From: Phycisphaerales bacterium
Lineage (GTDB): Bacteria > Planctomycetota > Phycisphaerae > Phycisphaerales > UBA1924
NCBI GenBank assembly: GCA_020847535.1
Contig: JADLBU010000035.1
Coordinates: 50,575 to 114,574, forward strand
Direction: 5' to 3'
Length of the DNA: 64,000 nucleotides
Shown: positions 24,057 to 30,022 of the stretch, in pieces
How the letters are laid out: each line of letters starts with the position of its first letter
Position numbering within the stretch: the stretch's first letter is position 1
Made by a program: the position numbers and the translations under genes
Notes under the pieces: generated by a model
What the model saw: the letters and a program-made list of their open reading frames with translations, nothing else
Database searches by the model: none
Told to the model about the DNA's origin: nothing

Positions 24057-25339
24057 GCGACACCTCCCTTGGAGCCGGTGGCAATGGGGCCGGTAGCAAT
24101 GGTTTCGGTTGAGTTGGCGGTTTCCTGAGCGGCGGCCGCGATCGCCTGCTCGAGATCGGCGATGATGTCCGCAGGATCCTCGATACCGACGGAGAGACGG
24201 ATCAGGCCATCGGTGAGACCGACGCGCTCACGCTGCTCGCGGGGGACATCGGCGTGCGTCATGCTCGCCGGGTGCGTCAGAAGCGTTTCGACGCTGCCGA
24301 CGTGCTCGACGAGCCGGCAGAGCTTGGCGGAGTTGAGGAGCTTGATGCCCGCGGGAGTACCGCCCTTGATTTCGAAGGAAATCACACCGCCGTGGAGGCC
24401 GCCGATGTGCTGACGCTCGGCGATCTCGCGCTGGGGGAAGTCCTTCAGACCTGGGTAGTACACGGTCTCGATCTGAGGGTGACTGGCGAGCCATTCGGCG
24501 ATTCTTTGGGCGTTGCGCGACTGCTCCTTGAGCCGCAGGGGCAGGGTCTTGAGCCCCTGGATCGTGAGGAATGCGTTGAAGGGGGCCTGGATGTTGCCGG
24601 TGCACTTGCGGATCCAGCGGAGGCGCTCGATGAGCTTTTCATCGCGGCTGGTGACGGCACCGCCCAGCGAAGTTGAGTGGCCTTCGATGTGCTTGGTCGT
24701 CGAGTAGACGGTGACATCAGCGCCCAGATCCAACGGGCGCTGGAGGGCGGGCGTCAGGAACGTGTTGTCGACGATCAGAGTCACACCCGCGGCCTTGGTG
24801 ATGCGGGCGACACCCTGGATGTCCGTCAGCTTGAGCGTCGGGTTCGCCGGGGTTTCGATGAAGACCAGCTTGGTGCGCGGGGTGACCGCCGCGGCGATCT
24901 GGGCGATGTCGCTGGAATCAACGAAGGTCGCCGAGATGCCCAGCTCGCTGAGGACCTGCCGGAAGAGCCGCACGGTGCCGCCGTAGATGGCATCGGCGAT
25001 CACGGCGTGGTCACCGGCCCGCAGCAGCGTCAGGAAGAGCGCGGTCTCGGCGGCGAGCCCGGTCCCGAAGCAGACCGATGGAGGCGCATCTTCGAGGGCG
25101 CCCAACACGGCTTCGAGCTGGTCGACGGTTGGGTTTCCGACCCGTGAATACGTCGGGCCATCGCACTCCCCCACCGCCCGCTGGGTGTAGGTCGTGGACT
25201 GGACGATCGGGGTAATGAGCGGGCCCGTCGGGCGACGCTTGTCGAGCGGGCCGTGGAGGGCGATCGTGCTCGCCGAGAGCGCCTTGGCAGCGCCGGTACG
25301 GGTTGAGCAGGAGGTGGTCGGGTTCTTGGAAGTGGACAT
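24041..25339 (-). CDS. metB: Cystathionine gamma-synthase / O-acylhomoserine sulfhydrylase family PLP enzyme
   Basis: A 432-aa Cys/Met-metabolism PLP enzyme. The PLP lysine is Lys216 in YSTTKHIEGHS. Other family blocks are TYSRVGNPTVDQLE, ETPANPTLKLTDI, the cofactor-binding DAIYGGT and the C-terminal SVGIEDPADIIADLEQA. It probably condenses an activated homoserine with cysteine (to cystathionine) or with sulfide; the sequence does not settle which, and cystathionine gamma-lyase is a weaker alternative. The ATG at 25339 lies at the base of a hairpin that hides its GAGG ribosome binding site. A SAM-type riboswitch and a promoter lie upstream. It is the first gene of the operon, followed with overlap by the fusion enzyme that makes homoserine. 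Control by SAM supports a methionine-synthesis role. Confidence 0.85.
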   Translation of the reverse strand: MSTSKNPTTSCSTRTGAAKALSASTIALHGPLDKRRPTGPLITPIVQSTTYTQRAVGECDGPTYSRVGNPTVDQLEAVLGALEDAPPSVCFGTGLAAETALFLTLLRAGDHAVIADAIYGGTVRLFRQVLSELGISATFVDSSDIAQIAAAVTPRTKLVFIETPANPTLKLTDIQGVARITKAAGVTLIVDNTFLTPALQRPLDLGADVTVYSTTKHIEGHSTSLGGAVTSRDEKLIERLRWIRKCTGNIQAPFNAFLTIQGLKTLPLRLKEQSRNAQRIAEWLASHPQIETVYYPGLKDFPQREIAERQHIGGLHGGVISFEIKGGTPAGIKLLNSAKLCRLVEHVGSVETLLTHPASMTHADVPREQRERVGLTDGLIRLSVGIEDPADIIADLEQAIAAAAQETANSTETIATGPIATGSKGGVACATR

Positions 25340-25359
25340 GCCGTGAATCCTCACGGCAT
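25338..25359 (-). promoter_or_regulatory. Hairpin sequestering the RBS and start codon of the operon
   Basis: On the minus strand ATGCCGTGA / TCACGGCAT form a perfect 9-bp stem with a GGAT tetraloop. The Shine-Dalgarno GAGG straddles the loop, and the first two bases of the ATG start codon (25339-25338) close the stem. When folded, initiation should be blocked. Confidence 0.75.
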
Positions 25360-25386
25360 CAAGAAGCGGCCCTGATAAGCGGGGAT

Positions 25387-25411
25387 GACACCGAACACCG
25401 GTGTCTTTTTT
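25387..25411 (+). terminator. Terminator-like hairpin reading rightward, opposite to the operon
   Basis: 7-bp stem GACACCG / CGGTGTC with a five-base loop followed by TTTTTT on the plus strand. It lies inside the minus-strand 5' UTR, where the T run becomes an A run before the hairpin. So it is not the riboswitch terminator; it could stop antisense transcripts entering the leader. Confidence 0.5.
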
Positions 25412-25442
25412 GCTGGCTCCCCATTGCCCTGAAGGCCGGTGA

Positions 25443-25576
25443 AGCCCGCCGCATCTTGCCCTGGAATCCCAGGACCCCCCGCATGGGGTTTGGCCTCGGC
25501 ACCGCGACCTGGTCGTTGAAACCGGCTCGGTTGCCGCCCGGGTGAATGGCCTCCCGGGTCTCTTGATGCTGGGGAA
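25443..25576 (-). ncRNA. SAM riboswitch, SAM-I/IV clan
   Basis: On the minus strand the conserved SAM-clan core can be followed: AGCATCAAGAG, CGGCAACC (25536-25529), GGTGCC (25503-25498) and CAAGATGC. P1 is GCATC (25569-25565) with GATGC (25455-25451). P2 is CCCGGG with CCCGGG, and its loop GGCC (25548-25551) can pseudoknot with GGCC (25492-25495) after P3. P3 is closed by AACCG/CGGT. Small hairpins CCCC-GCAT-GGGG and CCTGG-CCAGG follow. The SAM-I kink-turn in P2 is absent, and the CAAG-x-GC 3' end resembles SAM-IV and the SAM-I/IV variant class. Its position before cystathionine gamma-synthase fits methionine control. Confidence 0.8.
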
Positions 25577-25604
25577 AGGATAGACGGGGTTGGACGCCAG
25601 TCAA
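25577..25604 (-). promoter_or_regulatory. Sigma-70 promoter of the aspartate-family operon
   Basis: On the minus strand TTGACT (25604-25599), a 16-bp spacer and TATCCT (25582-25577). Transcription would start about seven bases later, right at the 5' edge of the SAM aptamer. Confidence 0.75.
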
Positions 25605-25768
25605 GAGGGGGGTGTGGATGGTGTCCGACGTGAGGCTTCGACGGTTGTTTCCGCTCCAAGGGAGCGATGGGATGTAGCCACGGGTGAAGGTCGCTCTCGC
25701 GACCAAACTCGTGGTACGAGGATGCACATCAGTACTGCCCCGCAGTGTGCAGAGGATGCGTCTTCCCT

Positions 25769-25870
25769 CCGCTCCTCCGGAGCGGTCGTACTTGATCGGC
25801 CGGCCACCACGGGTCTCGCTCGCGTTGCTCGCTCCACCCCTGGCTACAGCCCTCGGCTCCTCCGGAGCCG
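25769..25870. repeat. REP-like element with two hairpins
   Basis: Two 7-bp hairpins with the same TCC loop (CCGCTCC-TCC-GGAGCGG at 25769-25785 and CGGCTCC-TCC-GGAGCCG at 25854-25870) flank a stretch containing TCGCTC, CGCTCCACCCC and TGGCTAC. The order of motifs resembles the REP copies around the transposase at 59.8-60.5 kb, though diverged. It sits in the gene-free 25605-26085 interval; I see nothing else there except the RBS of the next gene and scattered, unsupported ORFs. Confidence 0.5.
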
Positions 25871-26085
25871 CTTCATTTGTGTGGCTCTTGAGCTTCGCTG
25901 CGCTCTTTGAGATTGAAGTCCATCTGCTTTTGCCGTCGAGTGCGTGAGGCATGACCGGCCTGCCGCGTTGTACGCATAGAGGCGCAGCATCGACCGGACA
26001 GATGCATCGCCGGAGGCAATCTCGCCTCAAGCACGCAAGACACGCGTGCTCTCCATTCACGCGTCCGGAGAATCACGAGGAATCC

Positions 26086-27024
26086 ATGCCCTGCCAGCGA
26101 GATATCGTGGCGATTCGTCTCATTGCCGCCGGAACCCTGCTCTGTGCGATCTGCGGACAGGCCGCGGCACAGCGATACGTCGACTCATCAGGCACGATCC
26201 GCAACTACACTACCGGCGGCGTCAGCGGTGGTGGTTTCTACGGCCTGCTCGCCATGGCGTTCGATTCGGTCGCCAACCCCACAACCGACCTGCATGAGTT
26301 CACGCGTCTCTATAAGGAGCCGCCCTTCGGAGACTTCACAGACCCCGTCTCACGCAACGGCAATGCGTTCAGATCCAAGGCACTCGCGGCGATCGAGACG
26401 TTTGCACGCCTGGCCCCCGACGGCACAAACCTCGCCGATGGCTGGAACAGCAACTTCAGTTCAGCGCAGGTGATCCGCCGCGGACCCGCCGCCGGCGCGG
26501 AGAGCGCGAGCGCTCAATCACGCGTCGCGGATCCCAACTACTACACCGTGGCCAACGGGGAGACATCAGTCACTTTTTCATTGCTTTTCTCGGCCGGAAC
26601 CCACCTGGATGCGGCCTTTGGCGGCGCCGGGGAGATGTCGTGGGCCTCCATCACCGGCAACCAGGGCACCGATCTCCTGGATGCGTACTTGCCCGAAGGG
26701 GGCAGCCTCTTCAACTACGCCTGGTCTGCAAACTCCCTGAACCCCAGCGCCAGCACCTTCACGTTCTCGAGCAATCCCGCCCTGGGGCTTGATGATGTCG
26801 GGATCGCCAGCGCCTTCCTCGCCAACCTCACCAGTGTCGATGGCGAGTTCACGCTCATCAACGACTTCATGATCCAGGGCGTCGTCGATGCCGAGGAGGG
26901 GATGAACTACGAGTTCGGAGGCCTGACCGATTACAACGCCGCCGCATCCGTAGTGCCCGCACCCGGGTGCATCGCGGCGATCTTCATCGGGGCCGCCGCC
27001 GGGATGCATCGCCGCCGCCGCTGA
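26086..27024 (+). CDS. PEP-CTERM-like secreted protein
   Basis: A 312-aa exported protein of unknown function. The ATG at 26086 follows ACGAGGAATCC and starts a signal peptide (IAAGTLLCAICGQAAAQ). The body is beta-rich, with Gly/Asn/Thr-rich stretches (GGVSGGGFYGLLAMAFDSV, EMSWASITGNQGTDLLDAYLP). The C-terminus VVPAPGCIAAIFIGAAAGMHRRRR is a PEP-CTERM-type sorting signal. No enzymatic motif is seen. It is probably a surface or matrix protein. It stands alone, 94 bp from the convergent DUF1294 gene. Confidence 0.7.
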   Translation: MPCQRDIVAIRLIAAGTLLCAICGQAAAQRYVDSSGTIRNYTTGGVSGGGFYGLLAMAFDSVANPTTDLHEFTRLYKEPPFGDFTDPVSRNGNAFRSKALAAIETFARLAPDGTNLADGWNSNFSSAQVIRRGPAAGAESASAQSRVADPNYYTVANGETSVTFSLLFSAGTHLDAAFGGAGEMSWASITGNQGTDLLDAYLPEGGSLFNYAWSANSLNPSASTFTFSSNPALGLDDVGIASAFLANLTSVDGEFTLINDFMIQGVVDAEEGMNYEFGGLTDYNAAASVVPAPGCIAAIFIGAAAGMHRRRR

Positions 27025-27118
27025 GTCGATCTCAACTCCCGCATACCCGCATGGGCGAACCGAGCGCGGCGACGGCTGCGCTTCGCCCATGCGCGATGTT
27101 TCCTGATTGCCTCTGGAC

Positions 27119-27385
27119 TCATCGTTTGAGCACGATGATCCATGCCATGATGTGAAGCGCGGCGATTCCGAGGGTCACCGCCAGGAACCACCACTTGCGG
27201 TTCTTGTGTCTGGCCAGCGTGATCGCCGCGATCGCTCCCGGCCAGCCGCCAGCCATTTCGAATGTGTGCAGCGTGCGTTCAGGGATGCGGCGATGACCGC
27301 GCACGGCGCGGGACTTGTCCGCGACAAACGCGATGAAGGTCACCGCGCTCGCCAAGCCATACCAGATGAGTGCGAATTTGAGCAT
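27119..27385 (-). CDS. DUF1294 small membrane protein
   Basis: An 88-aa inner-membrane protein with two or three hydrophobic helices. It matches the DUF1294 pattern: FVADKSRAVRGHRRIPERTLHTFEMAGGWPGA and RHKNRKWWF, followed by a final membrane helix. Family function is unknown; members are sometimes fused to cold-shock domains, which this one is not. It lies downstream of dapF on the same strand (24-bp gap), so it may be the last gene of the FecCD-dapF transcript. Confidence 0.85.
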   Translation of the reverse strand: MLKFALIWYGLASAVTFIAFVADKSRAVRGHRRIPERTLHTFEMAGGWPGAIAAITLARHKNRKWWFLAVTLGIAALHIMAWIIVLKR

Positions 27386-27409
27386 GGAATCAAGCCACTT
27401 GGACCCACA

Positions 27410-28363
27410 TCACGGGATCTTCACGGACCCTCGGAACACCTCGGCCGCCGGGCCGGTCATGTAGACACCCGCCGGCCGTCCAGCCGTCGCTTCACGCTGC
27501 CAAGCGATCCGGAGATCGCCGCCTGGGAGCCGCAGGATCGCCTCATCGGCCAGCCGGCCGGTCAGCGCCCCGGCAACCAGCACCGCGCATGCCCCGGTTC
27601 CGCACGCCGATGTCGCCCCCGCCCCTCGCTCCCAGGTCCGCATGGATCCGGCGATGTTCGTGCGGACCTCCACGAAATGGATGTTGGTCCTTTCGGGGAA
27701 CGCGGGCAGAGTCTCGATTACCGGCCCGAGGGTTTCGAGCGGGACCATGCGGACATCGCGGACGAATACAACGGCGTGCGGATTGCCCATCGAGATGCAC
27801 GTAACCGAGGGCTCGCTTCCCGACGCAACCAGCGGCTCAACCTGCCGCATCACATCCATCAACGCCTCATCCTGACATCCTTGCGCAAGCATCGACAGCG
27901 GCAGATCGATGACCCGATCTCGCATCGCCCGCACCGGGATCCCGGGTGCGTGCAGGATGGGCTCACCCATGTTGACCGTCACCGAATCCACGCTTCCATC
28001 CGCAGCGCGGGAGCACGAGACTTCAAGACACCCGCGGCCGGTCTGTATCCGCATCTGCGAGCGCTGCCACGAGCGATGCTCGATCATGTACTTGGCGATA
28101 CAGCGGATGCCGTTGCCGCACATCTGAGCCTCGGAGCCATCGGAGTTGAAGATCCGCATCCCCAGGTCCGCCGATGCCGCGGCGGTGCTCTCGTTGGCGG
28201 GGCAAATCACCAGGATGCCATCAGCGCCGATGCCGGTGCGGCGATCGCACCAGGCGGCGGTGAACCGCGGCCAGGGGAGCTGGATTCGCGAGGGATCATC
28301 GAGCGCATCGACGATGATGAAGTCGTTGCCCAGGCCGTGATACTTGAAGAAGTCGAGCATCAT
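27410..28363 (-). CDS. dapF: Diaminopimelate epimerase
   Basis: Cofactor-independent racemase, 317 aa, converting LL- to meso-diaminopimelate for lysine and peptidoglycan synthesis. The two catalytic cysteines lie in MCGNGIRCIAKY and GAGATSACGTGACAVL, and the N-terminal FFKYHGLGNDFIIVD block is typical. Length is slightly above the usual ~275 because of inserts near residues 65 and 120-150. Its start overlaps the stop of the FecCD permease gene by 4 bp (ATGA), so it is translated by coupling, although the two functions are unrelated. Together with anmK/murQ it supports a DAP-type peptidoglycan wall. Confidence 0.95.
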   Translation of the reverse strand: MMLDFFKYHGLGNDFIIVDALDDPSRIQLPWPRFTAAWCDRRTGIGADGILVICPANESTAAASADLGMRIFNSDGSEAQMCGNGIRCIAKYMIEHRSWQRSQMRIQTGRGCLEVSCSRAADGSVDSVTVNMGEPILHAPGIPVRAMRDRVIDLPLSMLAQGCQDEALMDVMRQVEPLVASGSEPSVTCISMGNPHAVVFVRDVRMVPLETLGPVIETLPAFPERTNIHFVEVRTNIAGSMRTWERGAGATSACGTGACAVLVAGALTGRLADEAILRLPGGDLRIAWQREATAGRPAGVYMTGPAAEVFRGSVKIP

Positions 28364-29373
28364 CCGAATCGCCCCCGGTCCCGGAGCAGGAGGATCAGGA
28401 GGGGACCCCCGATCAGGCTTGTCAACACGCCTATCGGCAGGCGACCGGAGCGGAGTTCAACCGCCCGCACGAGCGTATCGGCCCCGACCACCAGTGCAGC
28501 GCCCGCGAGCGCGGCGCCGAGGATCAGCCTCCGATGACCGGGCCCGGCGAACATACGGATCAGGTGCGGGCAGATGAGGCCGATGAAAGCCACCGGCCCC
28601 GCGAGAACGACGCTCGCCGCGGCGAGCACGCCCGAGGCGATGAACAGGAACGTGCGCAATGCACCCAGCGGCACACCCAGGGAGCGGGCTTCATCATCTC
28701 CCAATGAAGCTGCATCCATCCAGGGCCCCAGACGCCAGGCGGCAATCCCCAGGATGAGCACGATCAACCCGACGAGGGCGATCTGTCGCCAGGTGACATC
28801 GTCACCGATCGCTCCCAGCAGCCAGCGGGAAGCGGACACCCCGCGATCGGGGAGCAGGTGCTGGACAAAGACGGTGGCGCTGGCGGCGAGCACGCCGACA
28901 ATGACTCCCACCAGGAGCAGCGAAGCCGGTTCGATGAACCCCCGCCGTTGGCTGAGGAGGTACGTGATGAACAGGGCTCCCAAGGCACCCATCAGTGCCG
29001 GCGGGCCGGTCAGCGCCAGACCGACCTCTGAGATCTGTCCCGAAGTCACATACCGCAGGTATGAGGCCAGCACCACCCCCAGCCCCGCTCCGGATGCCAT
29101 TCCCAGCAGATCCGGAGAGGCCAGCGGGTTGCGGAAGAGGCACTGAAGACACGCCCCGGCGATCGCCAAGGCTGCTCCGACCACGATCCCGGTCGCCGCC
29201 CGCTGGGCCCGAAGCTCGATCACCGGATCCTTGAAGAAGGTCATTCCCCCGGTCGCGGAGAGCCGTGGCCCGGCCGATGCCGGGACCGAGCCACCGACCG
29301 AAATCCTGCTGAAAACGGCCGTGAGCAGCAGGATCAGGCAGATGGGGATGGCAAAGGCGGCCTTGGGACGCAC
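28360..29373 (-). CDS. FecCD-family ABC transporter permease
   Basis: A 337-aa inner-membrane permease of the BtuC/FhuB/FecD family that moves siderophore-iron, heme or cobalamin. About ten hydrophobic segments are visible, with family blocks RAATGIVVGAALAIAGACLQCLFRNPLASPDLLG, LLVGVIVGVLAAS, ARSLGVPLG and GPVAFIGLICPHLIRMFAGPGHR (the coupling-helix region for the ATPase). No ATPase or periplasmic binding-protein gene is adjacent in the window, so the partners are encoded elsewhere. It is translationally coupled to dapF downstream. Substrate cannot be assigned from this sequence. Confidence 0.88.
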   Translation of the reverse strand: MRPKAAFAIPICLILLLTAVFSRISVGGSVPASAGPRLSATGGMTFFKDPVIELRAQRAATGIVVGAALAIAGACLQCLFRNPLASPDLLGMASGAGLGVVLASYLRYVTSGQISEVGLALTGPPALMGALGALFITYLLSQRRGFIEPASLLLVGVIVGVLAASATVFVQHLLPDRGVSASRWLLGAIGDDVTWRQIALVGLIVLILGIAAWRLGPWMDAASLGDDEARSLGVPLGALRTFLFIASGVLAAASVVLAGPVAFIGLICPHLIRMFAGPGHRRLILGAALAGAALVVGADTLVRAVELRSGRLPIGVLTSLIGGPLLILLLRDRGRFG

Positions 29374-29511
29374 GGACAGAGGCTACGGCACGGCCGGTTG
29401 GATCGCCACCCCCACTTCATCCGCCCGCCACCCCGCAGGCCGATCAACCCAGCGGATCGACGTTCGCCCCCGGCCCGCATAAACTAGCTCCCCCTTCCGG
29501 AGATTTTCCGC

Positions 29512-29955
29512 GTGGCCAAGAAGACCTTTCGCTGCCGAATCGTCACCCCATCCGCGAGCCTGCTCGATGAGGCGGTGACGTACGCCTCCGTTCCGGCGTG
29601 GGATGGCCTGATCGGGTTCCTGCCGGGCCGGGCGCCCATCCTCGCCAAGCTGGGCGTCGGGGAGCTGCATGTTCGCCTCGGAGATGAGAAGGGTGCCGGT
29701 GGTGAGCGGTCATATGCCGTCGATGGCGGTGTCGTCCAGATGCAGGATGACACCCTGACGGTCCTGGCCGAATACGCTGCGCCCGCCGAGCTGATCACTC
29801 CCAACGAGGCCGAGGCAGAGCTCAAGTCTGTGCTCGCCAAGACCCCCTCCGGCGAGGGCCCCGCCAAGATGATCTCGCAGGAACGCCTGAACCGGGAACG
29901 CCAGCGGGCCCGCGTCAAGGTCAGGCTTGCCAAGCCCGGCAACAGCACGGTCTGA
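29512..29955 (+). CDS. atpC: ATP synthase epsilon subunit (solitary)
   Basis: A 147-aa subunit of the F1 central stalk. It couples rotation to catalysis and can inhibit ATP hydrolysis. GTG start. The N-terminal beta-sandwich has FRCRIVTPSASLLDEAVTYASVPAWDGLIGFLPGRAPILAKLGVGEL and YAVDGGVVQMQDDTLTVLAE, and a C-terminal helical hairpin follows (ITPNEAEAELKSVL ... RQRARVKVRLA). The other ATP synthase genes are not nearby, whereas atpC normally follows atpD. So the operon is split here, or this is an extra copy. The next gene begins 67 bp later. Confidence 0.9.
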   Translation: MAKKTFRCRIVTPSASLLDEAVTYASVPAWDGLIGFLPGRAPILAKLGVGELHVRLGDEKGAGGERSYAVDGGVVQMQDDTLTVLAEYAAPAELITPNEAEAELKSVLAKTPSGEGPAKMISQERLNRERQRARVKVRLAKPGNSTV

Positions 29956-30022
29956 GCCTCAATCTCGCCCCCTCCCGAACCCTTGCTACATCGACCCGCC
30001 GATTCCGGCTACGCTCCGGCCC

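Noticed and set aside
25387-25411. Hairpin plus T6 as the transcription terminator of the SAM riboswitch
   Set aside because: The T run is on the plus strand; in the transcribed minus strand it is an A run before the hairpin. The RBS hairpin at 25338-25359 explains control better.
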